38,433 bases of DNA from an endosymbiont of Lamellibrachia barhami (GCF_011947365.2 NZ_JAAVSH020000001.1:3313192-3351624); one strand, 5' to 3'. Shown: positions 17,562 to 27,089, counted from the first letter of the stretch. The notes: generated by a model not told the origin, from the letters alone. Translations and numbers: made by a program.

Positions 17562-18743
17562 ATGTCTTTCATCAAGCTCACCGATCTCGATCTCGCAGGC
17601 AAGCGTATCCTCATTCGCGCCGACCTGAATGTGCCCGTCAAAGACGGCAAGGTCACCTCCGATGCCCGTATCACCGCCTCTATGCCGACTATTGAGCATT
17701 GCATCAAGGCAGGCGCCAAGGTGCAGGTCATGTCCCATCGTGGACGCCCCGAAGAGGGCAAGGTGGATGAAGAGAACTCCCTGCAGCCCATCGCCGAGGA
17801 CATGTCCGCCAAGCTGGGCACCAACGTGCGTCTGGTGAAGGACTACCTGGACAATACTCCCGAGGTTGCTGACGGCGAAGTCGTGCTGTTTGAGAATGTG
17901 CGATTCAATGCGGGCGAAAAGAAAGACAACGAAGCGCTGGCCAAGAAGTACGCCGCCCTGTGCGACATCTTCGTGATGGACGCCTTCGGCACCGCGCATC
18001 GTGCACAGGCCTCTACACACGGTGCCGGCAAGTTCGCGCCCACCGCTTGTGCGGGTCTGCTGCTGGCCAGTGAACTGGACAACCTGGCCAAGGCACTGGC
18101 CAATCCGGCTCGCCCCATGGTGGCCATCGTCGGCGGTTCCAAGGTCTCCACCAAGTTAACCGTGCTGGAGGCCCTCTCCGAGAAGGTTGATCAGCTGGTG
18201 GTCGGTGGTGGTATCGCCAACACCTTCCTCAAGGCCATGGGCCACAATGTCGGCAAGTCCTTGTGCGAAGACGGTCTGGTCGACACCGCCAAGGCGCTGG
18301 TCGAGAAGATGCAGGCTCGCGGCGCCAGCATTCCGATCGCCACAGATGTGGTTTGTGGTAAAGAGTTCAGTGAAACGGCCGAGGCCACTCTGAAGGCTGC
18401 CGGTGATGTGGAAGATGATGACATGATTTTCGATATTGGTCCTGACTCCGCCAAGGAGTTGGCTGATATTATCGCCAAGGCAGGTACTGTTGTCTGGAAC
18501 GGCCCAGTAGGCGTGTTTGAGTTCGACCAGTTCGGCGAAGGTACCAAGACGGTTGCCATGGCCATTGCCGATTCTGATTGCTTTAGTTTGGCGGGTGGTG
18601 GCGACACGATTGCTGCTATCCAGAAATATGATATCTACGACAAGGTCACCTACATCTCCACTGCGGGCGGTGCTTTTCTGGAGTACCTTGAAGGCAAGAC
18701 CCTGCCTGCGGTTGCCATGCTTGAAGCAAGGGCAGCTGAATAA
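17562..18743 (+). CDS. pgk: Phosphoglycerate kinase
   Basis: A 393-residue monomeric kinase interconverting 1,3-bisphosphoglycerate + ADP and 3-phosphoglycerate + ATP. Hallmarks are the N-terminal signature [21 protein letters not shown], the LLENVRF-like [19 protein letters not shown], the hinge VGGSKVSTK, and the C-terminal nucleotide region [10 protein letters not shown] ... GGGDTIAA ... [13 protein letters not shown]. The ATG at 17562 is supported by ACGGAG 8 bases upstream. An in-frame upstream start at 17457 would translate the palindrome and is rejected. It follows gap in the usual pathway order; the gene itself has no lesion. Confidence 0.98.
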   Translation: MSFIKLTDLDLAGKRILIRADLNVPVKDGKVTSDARITASMPTIEHCIKAGAKVQVMSHRGRPEEGKVDEENSLQPIAEDMSAKLGTNVRLVKDYLDNTPEVADGEVVLFENVRFNAGEKKDNEALAKKYAALCDIFVMDAFGTAHRAQASTHGAGKFAPTACAGLLLASELDNLAKALANPARPMVAIVGGSKVSTKLTVLEALSEKVDQLVVGGGIANTFLKAMGHNVGKSLCEDGLVDTAKALVEKMQARGASIPIATDVVCGKEFSETAEATLKAAGDVEDDDMIFDIGPDSAKELADIIAKAGTVVWNGPVGVFEFDQFGEGTKTVAMAIADSDCFSLAGGGDTIAAIQKYDIYDKVTYISTAGGAFLEYLEGKTLPAVAMLEARAAE

Positions 18744-18769
18744 CAAAGTTGAAGCGGTAATCAAGCACC

Positions 18770-18787
18770 ATCGGGCTGTAGCCCGAT
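18770..18787. repeat. Perfect 8-bp palindrome between pgk and pyk
   Basis: ATCGGGCT (18770-18777) and AGCCCGAT (18780-18787) pair around a GT loop. No T-run follows. The GGCT-NN-AGCC core is the same design as the palindromes at 354 and 1170, so this may be a short repeat family of this genome. Confidence 0.6.
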
Positions 18788-18823
18788 CGTGACCCTGTCG
18801 CTGACACTTAGCTAAAGAGCGTT

Positions 18824-20272
18824 ATGCCAAGACGAACAAAGATTGTTGCAACCCTGGGGCCGGCAACCGACGACCCTAAGATGATGGATAAGATCATTCG
18901 TGCGGGGGTGGATGTCGTTCGCCTCAACCTCTCGCATGATCCTCACGATTCTCAGCGAAATCGGGCTGAGAGGATTCGGGATCGCTCGCGTGCGAGCGGC
19001 AGGCAGGTCGGCGTACTCTGCGATCTGCAGGGCCCCAAGATTCGTATCGGCCGGTTTAAAAACGATTACATCGTGCTGGACGAGGAAGACAAATTTATAC
19101 TCGATGCGACCTGTCCGCTCACAGATGGTGATGGAACCCGTGTCGGCCTGACCTATCCTGGTCTTGTCAATGATGTCTCCCGTGGCGATACCTTGCTGTT
19201 GGACGATGGAGCGCTCGTTTTCTGGATCTCCGAGGTTGATGGCCATGAGATTCACTGCAAGGTTGTTGTCGGCGGCAAACTCTCCAATAACAAAGGCATC
19301 AATAAACAGGGCGGTGGTCTCTCGGCTCCCGCGTTGACGGAAAAAGATCGTGCTGATATCAAGTTCGCTGCGGAGATCGATGCTGACTATCTGGCAGTTT
19401 CGTTCGTGCGTAATGCGGATGATGTCATCGAAGCGCGCAAGCTTCTGGAAGAGGCGGGTGGCAAGGGCGGCATCATCGCCAAGATTGAACGGGCAGAAGC
19501 GCTGGACTGCATCGAGGAGATCATCGAGGTGTCTGACGCCATCATGGTTGCACGCGGTGACCTGGGGGTGGAGATTGGTGATGCGGAACTCCCCGCAGTG
19601 CAGAAGAACCTGATTAAAATAGCACGCAAGATGAACTGCGTGGTGATCACAGCAACCCAGATGATGCAGTCGATGATCGACAGCCCGATACCGACGCGTG
19701 CCGAAGTCTTTGATGTGGCCAATGCCGTGCTGGATGGTACGGATGCAGTGATGCTCTCTGCCGAGACTTCGGTGGGTAAATATCCTCACAAGGTCATTGC
19801 CGCAATGGATCGTGTCTGTGTCGAAGCTGAAAAGCAGGCGATCGTGCGGCGCTCCCAACACCGTATCGACTCTGTTTTTGGACGCGTGGATGAGGCCATT
19901 GCAATGGCGACCATGTACACTGCAAACCACCTCGGCGTGACGGCGATTGCCGCGTTGACTGAGTCGGGTTCCACAACCAAGTGGATGTCGAGAATCAGTT
20001 CAGGTATCCCGATTTATGCCTTGACCCGGAATGTGGAGACCCGCAGAAAAGTAACGCTCTACCGTGGCGTCTACCCTGTCAGCTTCGATGTCGCCAGCAC
20101 CAACATGGGCGAGGTCAATGAAGAAGTCATCGACGAACTGCTGCGCCGGGGTGAGGTTCGTGAGAACGACCTGGTAATCATCACCAAGGGGGATCGCTCC
20201 GGTGTTGAAGGCCAAACAAATATCATGAAAGTGATGCGAGTGGGTGAGCATGTGCTGCCCAAAGAGAATTAG
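18824..20272 (+). CDS. pyk: Pyruvate kinase
   Basis: A 482-residue enzyme making pyruvate and ATP from phosphoenolpyruvate and ADP. Family blocks are RRTKIVATLGPATDD at the N-terminus, RLNLSHD, CDLQGPKIRIG, the substrate/metal site IAKIERAEAL ... MVARGDLGVEI, and ITATQMMQSMI with TRAEVFDVANAVLDGTDAVMLS. The C-terminal effector domain is present. The ribosome-binding site is weak (AAAGAGCG). Pyruvate kinase inside a Calvin-type sugar-phosphate cluster is seen in several autotrophic gammaproteobacteria and ties triose-phosphate output to central metabolism. A palindrome lies on each side of the gene. Confidence 0.97.
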   Translation: MPRRTKIVATLGPATDDPKMMDKIIRAGVDVVRLNLSHDPHDSQRNRAERIRDRSRASGRQVGVLCDLQGPKIRIGRFKNDYIVLDEEDKFILDATCPLTDGDGTRVGLTYPGLVNDVSRGDTLLLDDGALVFWISEVDGHEIHCKVVVGGKLSNNKGINKQGGGLSAPALTEKDRADIKFAAEIDADYLAVSFVRNADDVIEARKLLEEAGGKGGIIAKIERAEALDCIEEIIEVSDAIMVARGDLGVEIGDAELPAVQKNLIKIARKMNCVVITATQMMQSMIDSPIPTRAEVFDVANAVLDGTDAVMLSAETSVGKYPHKVIAAMDRVCVEAEKQAIVRRSQHRIDSVFGRVDEAIAMATMYTANHLGVTAIAALTESGSTTKWMSRISSGIPIYALTRNVETRRKVTLYRGVYPVSFDVASTNMGEVNEEVIDELLRRGEVRENDLVIITKGDRSGVEGQTNIMKVMRVGEHVLPKEN

Positions 20273-20295
20273 GCAGGAACCCATGGGTTCCCGCC
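20272..20295. other. Palindrome between pyk and fba
   Basis: The sequence contains the 16-base perfect palindrome GGAACCCATGGGTTCC (20276-20291), flanked by GGC/GCC so that the stem extends outward with one mismatch. Its first base is the last base of the pyk stop codon. There is no T-run, so RNA processing or stability is more likely than termination. Confidence 0.55.
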
Positions 20296-20338
20296 AAGCG
20301 TTTAACCCAGTTACAGAAACCAACTCAAGGAGGCTATC

Positions 20339-21403
20339 ATGGCCCTGATTTCCCTGCGCCAACTTCTGGATCATGCCGCTGAGCACAGCTATGGCTTGCC
20401 AGCGTTCAACGTTAATAACATGGAACAGGTGCACGCCATTATGCAGGCGGCAGATGCGGTTGACAGCCCTGTCATCCTGCAGGGTTCTGCCGGTGCCCGT
20501 TCCTATGCCGGAGAGCCCTTTCTGCGCCACTTGATCGAGGCTGCCATCGAGATGTACCCCCACATCCCGGTCTGCATGCATCAGGATCATGGTGCATCTC
20601 CAGACATCTGCCTGCGTTCCATCCAGTCCGGCTTCAGCTCCGTTATGATGGACGGCTCTCTGATGTCCGACGCCAAGACCCCCTCTACCTACGAGTACAA
20701 TGTCGATATCACGAAGAAAGTCGTCGATATGGCTCACTCTGGTGGCGTCTCTGTTGAGGGCGAGTTGGGTTGCCTGGGTTCACTGGAAACCGGCATGATG
20801 GGCGAAGAAGACGGCCACGGTGCCGAAGGCAAGCTGGATATGGATCAGCTGCTGACCGATCCTGAAGAGGCCGCTGATTTCGTCAAGAAGACCGGAGTTG
20901 ATGCTCTGGCCATCGCAATCGGCACCTCTCACGGCGCCTACAAGTTCACCCAAGAGCCTACGGGCAAGATTCTGCGTATCGATCGCGTGAAAGAGATTCA
21001 CGAGCGCATCCCTGGTGTCCATCTGGTTATGCATGGCTCATCTTCCGTGCCCCAGGACTGGCTGAAGATCATCAACAGCTACGGCGGCGACATGGGTCAG
21101 ACTTATGGTGTGCCGGTTGACGAGATCGTTGAAGGTATCAAATCCGGCGTGCGCAAGGTCAACATCGATACCGACCTGCGTATGGCATCCACGGGTTCTG
21201 TCCGTCGTCACCTGGAAGAGAACAAGAGCAACTTCGACCCACGTAAGTTCCTCAAGGAAGCGACTAAAGGCATGTCTGATATCTGCAAGAATCGCTATGA
21301 AGCGTTTGGTTCTGCCGGTATGGCTTCCAAGATGACCGCGATCTCCCTGGAGACCATGTTTGGTCGTTACGAGAGTGGCGAACTGGATCCCAAAGTCAGC
21401 TGA
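20339..21403 (+). CDS. fba: Fructose-bisphosphate aldolase, class II
   Basis: A 354-residue zinc-dependent aldolase joining dihydroxyacetone phosphate with glyceraldehyde-3-phosphate. The class II signatures are [21 protein letters not shown] (zinc histidine), [29 protein letters not shown], and the phosphate loop [10 protein letters not shown] with [11 protein letters not shown]. The 350-residue length fits the Calvin-cycle-type subgroup (often called CbbA/Fba). A strong AAGGAGG precedes the ATG. It is the last gene of the tkt-fba cluster and ends in a clear intrinsic terminator. Confidence 0.97.
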   Translation: MALISLRQLLDHAAEHSYGLPAFNVNNMEQVHAIMQAADAVDSPVILQGSAGARSYAGEPFLRHLIEAAIEMYPHIPVCMHQDHGASPDICLRSIQSGFSSVMMDGSLMSDAKTPSTYEYNVDITKKVVDMAHSGGVSVEGELGCLGSLETGMMGEEDGHGAEGKLDMDQLLTDPEEAADFVKKTGVDALAIAIGTSHGAYKFTQEPTGKILRIDRVKEIHERIPGVHLVMHGSSSVPQDWLKIINSYGGDMGQTYGVPVDEIVEGIKSGVRKVNIDTDLRMASTGSVRRHLEENKSNFDPRKFLKEATKGMSDICKNRYEAFGSAGMASKMTAISLETMFGRYESGELDPKVS

Positions 21404-21423
21404 TCGGGTGGATTCTATACAAG

Positions 21424-21450
21424 AAAAAGGGGCGCTTGGTGCCCCTTTTT
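21424..21450. terminator. Bidirectional intrinsic terminator after fba
   Basis: AAAAAGGGGC (21424-21433) pairs perfectly with GCCCCTTTTT (21441-21450) around GCTTGGT. The A- and T-rich flanks allow function in both directions. It lies between fba and the convergent glutaredoxin gene. Confidence 0.92.
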
Positions 21451-21473
21451 CGTGCTTGAAATAATGGATGGGG

Positions 21474-21752
21474 TTAGATAAGGATCCCGGCATGCTCAAG
21501 CGCCTGCTTGAGTTGCTTTGGGGCAAAGCCAGGCAACTGCTGGTCGCCGATAACGATCATCGGTACGCTTCGCCCTCCCATGCTGAAAAAACGTTTCTGC
21601 ATTTTTCCGGCCTTGCCGACATCAAACTCCAAAAACAGCACCTCGTTGGTCTTCAGCCACTCTTTGGCGCGCTTGCAGTGGGGGCAACGCTGGGTCGTGT
21701 AGATTACCACCTTGGCGGCGTTTGAATTGTTATTCACCATAGGATTCAACAT
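21474..21752 (-). CDS. Glutaredoxin-like protein
   Basis: A 92-residue thioredoxin-fold protein with the redox motif CPHC at residues 23-26 (YTTQRCPHCKRAKEWL). The cis-proline motif is in RSVPMIVIGDQ, followed by a Gly-containing C-terminal loop (LPGF). It is predicted to reduce disulfides or mixed thiols in the cytoplasm. An in-frame Met at residue 5 is an alternative start. It begins only 14 bp after purC on the same strand, so it is likely co-transcribed with it. No metabolic link to purines is evident. Confidence 0.88.
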   Translation of the reverse strand: MLNPMVNNNSNAAKVVIYTTQRCPHCKRAKEWLKTNEVLFLEFDVGKAGKMQKRFFSMGGRSVPMIVIGDQQLPGFAPKQLKQALEHAGILI

Positions 21753-21766
21753 CTATTCCCAATCGG

Positions 21767-22663
21767 TCAGGCGCCAGTCAAACGCTTCTCCGCCTCCCGG
21801 TATTTCTCTGCGGTTTTACGAATGATCTCTTCAGGCAATTCAGGACCCGGCGGGGTTTTGTCCCAATCAAGAGTCTCCAGGTAGTCGCGCACGAACTGTT
21901 TGTCGAAGCTGGGTGGGCTGATGCCGGTGCGGTATTCACTTGCAGGCCAAAAACGGGAAGAATCAGGGGTCAGCACTTCATCGATCAGATGTACGGTGCC
22001 GTGATCATCCAGGCCGAACTCAAATTTGGTGTCGGCGATGATAATGCCCTTTTCGCGGGCAAAGTCGGCAGCTTCTGTGTAGATGCCAAGACTCAGGTCA
22101 CGTACCTGCCCGGCAAGATCCTGCCCGATCAGGTCGACGGTCTTCTCAAAACTGATGTTTTCATCGTGCTCACCCACTTCGGCCTTGGTCGATGGCGTGT
22201 AGATTGCCTCAGGCAGTTTGTCTGCCTGCTGTAGTCCTTGCGGCAGTTGAATACCGCAAACCCCTCCGTTGCGTTGATAATCTTTCCAGCCGGAGCCGAT
22301 CAGATAACCCCTGACGATAGCTTCGACTGGCAGAGGCTTGAGCTTGCGTACGACGATTGCCCGGTCACCCAGTGCCGAGCGCTGGTTGGAGTCCGGGATG
22401 ACAGATTCAAGGGGGATGTCAGACAGATGGTTCGGCACCTGATCTCTGGTTCGTTCAAACCAGAAATTTGCCACTCGCGTCAGCACCTCACCCTTACCAG
22501 GGATGGCTTGTGGCAGAATGACGTCAAATGCGGATAGACGGTCACTTGTAACGATCAACAGATGATTATCGTCGACAGCATAGATATCGCGGACTTTCCC
22601 CCGGCTAACCCGTTCCAGGCTTGGGAGATTGGATTCAAACAGGGTGTTATTTGCTTTGTTCAT
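21767..22663 (-). CDS. purC: SAICAR synthetase (phosphoribosylaminoimidazole-succinocarboxamide synthase)
   Basis: A 298-residue ATP-dependent enzyme that joins aspartate to CAIR in de novo purine synthesis. The family pattern is [44 protein letters not shown] ... GSGWKDYQ, then [12 protein letters not shown] and [15 protein letters not shown]. This is the longer (~300-residue) form rather than the ~240-residue enterobacterial form. No clear Shine-Dalgarno is seen and the leader is short. A minus-strand TATAAT at 22690-22695 may be the -10 element. It is divergent from the membrane protein gene. Confidence 0.97.
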   Translation of the reverse strand: MNKANNTLFESNLPSLERVSRGKVRDIYAVDDNHLLIVTSDRLSAFDVILPQAIPGKGEVLTRVANFWFERTRDQVPNHLSDIPLESVIPDSNQRSALGDRAIVVRKLKPLPVEAIVRGYLIGSGWKDYQRNGGVCGIQLPQGLQQADKLPEAIYTPSTKAEVGEHDENISFEKTVDLIGQDLAGQVRDLSLGIYTEAADFAREKGIIIADTKFEFGLDDHGTVHLIDEVLTPDSSRFWPASEYRTGISPPSFDKQFVRDYLETLDWDKTPPGPELPEEIIRKTAEKYREAEKRLTGA

Positions 22664-22668
22664 GGCGC

Positions 22669-22695
22669 TTGTTAGTTTAACAAAACTGTATTATA
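22669..22695 (-). promoter_or_regulatory. Probable purC promoter with overlapping palindrome
   Basis: A minus-strand TATAAT occupies 22690-22695. The expected transcription start falls in the palindrome TTGTTA-GTT-TAACAA (22669-22683), which ends 6 bases before the purC start. I see no good -35 element and no similarity to the known PurR box. The palindrome is well placed to act as an operator. Confidence 0.4.
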
Positions 22696-22739
22696 ACCCG
22701 CTCAACATCAGCTTTCTTCCCATACTCACAGTTTATCCT

Positions 22740-23438
22740 ATGCAAATCGTATTTTCGGCTGAGAAGGTCGTTCGGATCCTGTTGTGGATTGTCGCATTTT
22801 TGACCATTGCCAACACATTGGGACAAATTTCACACCATTTTTTGGGTCACAGCCGGCTTTTTGGTCTGGTGTATCTCTTCAACTTGAACAGAGAGTGGAG
22901 CATTCCGTCTTTCTATGCCTCATTCGCGATCCTTTTCTGTTCTCTGCTATTGACCCTGATTGCCTGGGTTCACCATCGTAGAGGAGAGGTGGATTTCAAG
23001 TACTGGTATGGTCTGGCGGTAATTTTTCTCCTGCTTGCAATCGATGAGTATACCGATATCCATAATCGCATCTTTGAACCTGTCCGCAGTCACTTGAAGG
23101 TTATCGGCTTGATCTCCTATGCGTGGCTGCTGGTCTACGTACCGCTGCTGCTCGCCATGCTTTTGATCTATCGACGATTTCTTGCCAGATTGCCAAAGTC
23201 GACCGCCAAGTTGTTTATCCTGGCTGGTGTGGTCTATCTTGTCGGTGCCATTGGAATCAACTTTATTGGTGATCAATATACTTATCATGAGAGAGATGCG
23301 CTCTCCTATTCAGTTATCTACACGTTCGAAGAACTCTGTGAGATGCTTGGGATTATCATGTTTATCTATGCTCTCCTGAAGTATATGGAGGGATATATAG
23401 GGCAGTTGGCATTGGTCTTTCTTGATAGAGAGAAGTAA
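22740..23438 (+). CDS. Multi-pass membrane protein of unknown function
   Basis: About 232 residues with roughly six hydrophobic segments (near residues 10-30, 55-80, 95-112, 128-150, 160-180 and 200-220). Acidic or polar motifs sit at helix edges: LAIDEYTDIHNRIFEPVR and YTFEELCEMLG. These resemble metal or proton-relay sites but I cannot assign a family. The ATG at 22740 is preferred because an in-frame earlier start at 22629 would overlap the divergent purC gene and add a non-membrane extension. It is probably an inner-membrane protein. Confidence 0.65.
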   Translation: MQIVFSAEKVVRILLWIVAFLTIANTLGQISHHFLGHSRLFGLVYLFNLNREWSIPSFYASFAILFCSLLLTLIAWVHHRRGEVDFKYWYGLAVIFLLLAIDEYTDIHNRIFEPVRSHLKVIGLISYAWLLVYVPLLLAMLLIYRRFLARLPKSTAKLFILAGVVYLVGAIGINFIGDQYTYHERDALSYSVIYTFEELCEMLGIIMFIYALLKYMEGYIGQLALVFLDREK

Positions 23439-23522
23439 CAGGTCGTCTATTGAAACCGATAGAGAGTTTGATGAGTATTAATCCCAGGAAACCCATAAGC
23501 AGATTGTTAGAGTCGGAAAATC

Positions 23523-23960
23523 ATGAATGAAGAGAACGACTATCTTCGTGCCTTTCGTGGCAGTTTTACCTCAGCATTACGCTGGCACCATCTGGATAGT
23601 TTATGGGAGGTGTTACGTATGGATGCTGGCGGAGGGTGGTATATCTATGCGGTTGGCGAGCAACCTCCCTCCGGGGTGGTTGATGCGGATGGCTTCAATC
23701 ATTTTATCTCTGAAATCGATGAACTGCTGCGAAAAGAGCATGATGAGGATTACTGCGGCATTGTTTATGCGGACGATCTGACCGCGCCCTCTTTCGTCAA
23801 GATATACGATCCCAATAATCTGGGTGTCTCCTGTGGCTATAGTGATAATCCCCCTCTGCCGGGTTGGGTGATGAGCAAGACCCAACCTGTTGACCTGCCG
23901 TCAACTCAGGTACTCCCCGGAAATCGAAAGCGCTGGTGGCGTAATCTGTTTGGCGGTTAA
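23523..23960 (+). CDS. Hypothetical protein, 145 residues
   Basis: A soluble acidic protein containing WYIYAVGEQPP and a helical segment (FISEIDELLRKEHDEDYCGIVYADD), then FVKIYDPNNLGVSCG. The C-terminus is basic and Trp-rich (NRKRWWRNLFGG). No signal peptide or known catalytic motif is seen. It lies 84 bp after the membrane protein gene on the same strand and may share its transcript. The family is not recognised; codon use and frame length support coding. Confidence 0.6.
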   Translation: MNEENDYLRAFRGSFTSALRWHHLDSLWEVLRMDAGGGWYIYAVGEQPPSGVVDADGFNHFISEIDELLRKEHDEDYCGIVYADDLTAPSFVKIYDPNNLGVSCGYSDNPPLPGWVMSKTQPVDLPSTQVLPGNRKRWWRNLFGG

Positions 23961-24082
23961 ATTCGCTGTACCCTGTAAATCCCTGACTGTTCATGGGAAA
24001 TAGGCCCGATTCCCCGTGCTAGACTTTCGTTGACAATCCTGTTTGGCAGGTAAGAAATTGACGAGTGATATTTGGTTGGGTT

Positions 24083-24523
24083 ATGAACGAAACAGTACAA
24101 GAAAGCGGGAATTTGTATTTGGAAGAGCGTTTGGAGATGACGCGTGGCGTACTGAATATGCTGAAAAACTGGGGACTCAGAGCGGAAGAGATGATGGCGC
24201 TGCTGGACCTGGAAGGAAAGCCCCGTCATATGGCACGATATATGAGCGATCAGCCTTTACCCAATAACCCAGGCATCACCAAACGAGTTGAGTATCTGAT
24301 CCGTATAAACGATGCGCTTCGTACCACCTACCCGCTGAATCCGGATATGGGGCGGCGCTGGATGCGTCAGCTCAATACCAAGTTACAAAGGCGTTCACCC
24401 CTGGCGGTTATGATCGAAGGTGGAGAGCGTGGGTTGGTGAATGTACTTTGCCACCTTGACTGCACTTACGCCTGGGACATGAGTGGGTCGAAAAACACCT
24501 CCCGCAGGAATATCTCAGGGTAA
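24083..24523 (+). CDS. MbcA/ParS/Xre-type antitoxin-like protein (DUF2384-like), no adjacent toxin
   Basis: About 146 residues. The N-terminal helical part has the HTH-like arrangement WGLRAEEMMALLDLEGKPRHMARYM. The C-terminal part has the family pattern of a helix (RVEYLIRINDALRTTYP), a W-[MQ]-x-x-[LN]N core (RRWMRQLNTKLQRRSPLAVMI) and a G-L-V-x-V-x-x-x-L end. This fits Xre/MbcA/ParS C-terminal (toxin-binding) domains. These usually sit next to a RES-domain toxin, but here neither neighbour looks like one. The ATG at 24083 is preferred over a GTG at 24065. It may be a solitary regulator. Confidence 0.65.
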   Translation: MNETVQESGNLYLEERLEMTRGVLNMLKNWGLRAEEMMALLDLEGKPRHMARYMSDQPLPNNPGITKRVEYLIRINDALRTTYPLNPDMGRRWMRQLNTKLQRRSPLAVMIEGGERGLVNVLCHLDCTYAWDMSGSKNTSRRNISG

Positions 24524-24527
24524 GACT

Positions 24528-25496
24528 TTATCCGGGCTGCCTGGCCTGTTCCCTCTCCCTGCGTTGCAGCCAGACATCCAGTCCTTGGGCATTCAATTCG
24601 ATATCCATGGCCAGCAGTGCCTTGAGCCGGGGTTCCGCCAGCGAACAGCCGTGCTTCATGAGCGCGCTATTGGTCCATGCCCATAATCTTTGCTGGATTC
24701 CGGCAAGGCGGTTCTCTGCTTCCACCGTCAGGGCAATCTCTGCAAAATCGTCGATAGCCCGGTGCAGGTCATCTGCCAGCCGGTTCATGTCGCTCACTTT
24801 TCCATAGTGGGTGAGGTAAGCGCTGGATGGGTTCATCTCCATCAGTCTGCTTAATGTTGCCTGCCAGGCTGGTGGGTCGAACTGGACCGGGGTGGTGGTG
24901 GGCAGAATAAAAGCCCCCTTGGAGGTATCCAGGTCCCGATAAGAGAGACCAAAGGTATCGCCGGTAAAGAGTCCTTTACTCCTGTCGTCATAGATGCAGA
25001 TGTGGTGCCGGGCATGGCCAGGGGTATCGAGGCAGAGCAGAGACCTGCCGCCGAGTTCGATCACAATCTCGTCGGATGCCTCAATCACTCTCTCCTGCGG
25101 GATGGGAATCAGCCGGCCAAAGGCTTTGCGGAACCCTTCCTCACCGTAGACCGCAGTGGCGCCCGCAGTCAGTTTTGTCGGGTCGACCATATGGCGGGCG
25201 CCAAAAGGGTGGACGACAAGCTGCGCTTCGGGGCACTTTTCCATCAGTGCGCCAGCACCCCCTGCGTGATCCAGGTGAACGTGGGTCACGATGATGTACT
25301 TCACTTGGTCAGTGGTCAGTCCACGGGTTTCCAGTAGCTTGAGAATGACAGGCAGGGTATAGGTTGTGCCTGTATCGACAAAAGCCAACTTTCCCTGCGC
25401 CTCGATCATGTAGCAGGCCGCAAGACCTGACCGCTGATAACCTGTGTCGATACAGGTTATGGCGTGCTCTAGGGTCTGATAGGGAGAATGGCCCAT
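24528..25496 (-). CDS. MBL-fold metallo-hydrolase
   Basis: A 322-residue cytoplasmic enzyme of the metallo-beta-lactamase superfamily. The metal motif THVHLDH occupies residues 71-77, with further ligands His161 (TPGHARHH) and Asp180 (FTGDTFG). A helical C-terminal region follows the MBL domain. The architecture resembles glyoxalase II- or lactonase-like hydrolases, but the substrate is not evident. It is 42 bp downstream of the flippase gene on the same strand, suggesting a shared transcript. A strong ribosome-binding site is not seen. Confidence 0.85.
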   Translation of the reverse strand: MGHSPYQTLEHAITCIDTGYQRSGLAACYMIEAQGKLAFVDTGTTYTLPVILKLLETRGLTTDQVKYIIVTHVHLDHAGGAGALMEKCPEAQLVVHPFGARHMVDPTKLTAGATAVYGEEGFRKAFGRLIPIPQERVIEASDEIVIELGGRSLLCLDTPGHARHHICIYDDRSKGLFTGDTFGLSYRDLDTSKGAFILPTTTPVQFDPPAWQATLSRLMEMNPSSAYLTHYGKVSDMNRLADDLHRAIDDFAEIALTVEAENRLAGIQQRLWAWTNSALMKHGCSLAEPRLKALLAMDIELNAQGLDVWLQRREREQARQPG

Positions 25497-25538
25497 GTTC
25501 AGTGAAGATATTCTTCTCGTGGTTGGATGATGCCGCTG

Positions 25539-27089
25539 CTATTTTGCAAACGCGAGAATACGCTTGGTGATCTTCTTTTTGAAGGACTTGGGAAAGAGCA
25601 CGATCCAGTAGATGATGAATAGGATAATGCCACCTCCCAAACTGCCGTAGATCAGGATTTCAACAAAACGGTCACCCAGCAGATGGCGCACCAACAGCAG
25701 CCAAAGTGTAAAGGGTATGACTGACAGCAGGGGAGTAAAGAAGACCTTCACAATGAATGAACTGAGCGGAACCTCCAAAACCTTGCAGGAGTGGTAGGGG
25801 ACCAGGAGTCCAAAGGTGATAAAGATAGGTACTGCGATTAAGAAGGCAGCGCCTTCCAGTGTCCATCCAATGGTATTGAGTGTGGTAATGCCGATAACAA
25901 GTGAAGCAAGGGTGATGATAATGCTCCACTTGCCGATAAAGCCATGCATATTTATTCCCATCAACACACGGTAGAACGGGTCCATCGAAATCGGCAGGAA
26001 GTAAGCAACGGCCAGGACGAGAATGATGGTCATGTTGACATATTCACTGCCCATCCAGACTGTCATGATGACGTCGCCGTAGATGACAAAAGCAATCAGA
26101 AAGGGAGTAGTGAGGGCAACGCCATACCTGGCTGTGGTGATCAGAAGCTCTTTCAGTTCTTCGGTTTTGCCGGCGCCATGCAGTGCGCCTACTGTAGGTA
26201 TCAGCACATAGGTGAATTTACGCACGAATGTTTCAATGTGCCTGACGATGGCCACGGGTCGGGTGAATATCGCCAAGGCCGCAGGCCCCAGATTACTGAC
26301 AATAAAGACGCTGGTGGTTTGCAGCAGAATGATGGGCACAATCGCAGCTGCGAAGGTTTTTCCACCAAAGTGGATCAGCTTTTTGGCACGAACCCAAGTG
26401 GCGGAGTGGAGGTGAAATCTCAATTCAGGGCAGATATGACGGGCATAGATCATACGGATGATCTCGCCAAACAGGGTGACGACAAAATAGATGATGCTGA
26501 TGCTGACCAGTTCTCCGCCCATTGTCAGGGCAGTGATCATGCCGATTACCGTGATGAGATAAAACCCTGAACTGATGGCATTATGCATCCCCCAGCGATG
26601 ATAACCAGTGATGACCCCTTTGGCGGGTTCCAGCGCCATCTCTGCAGCGAAGGTCGCGCCCAGAAATAGCATGACCCCCTGTGCTGTCTCCAGGTTGCTG
26701 CCGAGTTTTTCAGCGAAAAAGATGGGCAGTATAAAGTAGAGGGCTGTGACAACAAGCAGCACCATGGCTGCGATGAACACCTGGATCACCAGTACGGTGG
26801 AAATCGTACCGCGCATCTCGTCGAACTCTTCGCTGGCCCGATACTTGGCGATATAGCGGTTCAATTGTGAACCCAGGCCCATGGTGGTGAGGCGCATATA
26901 GGCTACGAGTGACCAACAGAAATCCCAGATACCCAGCGCCTCCTGGCCGATGTTGTTGTCTATCATTCTGGGCATGACGAATCCCGCAACGATGAAGACA
27001 AGATACCCCGCCCAGCTGGTGATGACATTCCAGATCATTCTGTCGCGACCGGAAACATCCTCTTTTTTTTCATTTGTTGAGTCAGACAC
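25539..27089 (-). CDS. Polysaccharide flippase, Wzx/MOP-like
   Basis: A 516-residue protein with about twelve hydrophobic segments and little between them. The pattern fits the oligosaccharide flippase branch of the MOP superfamily: an early GYLVFIVAGFVMPRMI segment, QLNRYIAKYRA, the RPVAIVRHIETFVRKF loop, and a basic C-terminal tail (PKSFKKKITKRIL). The predicted role is to move lipid-linked sugar units across the inner membrane. It starts with GTG; an in-frame ATG 17 codons in is an alternative. It follows the deacetylase gene by about 200 bp, in which I see no gene. Confidence 0.82.
   Translation of the reverse strand: MSDSTNEKKEDVSGRDRMIWNVITSWAGYLVFIVAGFVMPRMIDNNIGQEALGIWDFCWSLVAYMRLTTMGLGSQLNRYIAKYRASEEFDEMRGTISTVLVIQVFIAAMVLLVVTALYFILPIFFAEKLGSNLETAQGVMLFLGATFAAEMALEPAKGVITGYHRWGMHNAISSGFYLITVIGMITALTMGGELVSISIIYFVVTLFGEIIRMIYARHICPELRFHLHSATWVRAKKLIHFGGKTFAAAIVPIILLQTTSVFIVSNLGPAALAIFTRPVAIVRHIETFVRKFTYVLIPTVGALHGAGKTEELKELLITTARYGVALTTPFLIAFVIYGDVIMTVWMGSEYVNMTIILVLAVAYFLPISMDPFYRVLMGINMHGFIGKWSIIITLASLVIGITTLNTIGWTLEGAAFLIAVPIFITFGLLVPYHSCKVLEVPLSSFIVKVFFTPLLSVIPFTLWLLLVRHLLGDRFVEILIYGSLGGGIILFIIYWIVLFPKSFKKKITKRILAFAK

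Noticed and set aside
18812-19930. Minus-strand frame of 372 codons opposite pyk
   Set aside because: Antisense shadow of pyruvate kinase, with no recognisable domains.
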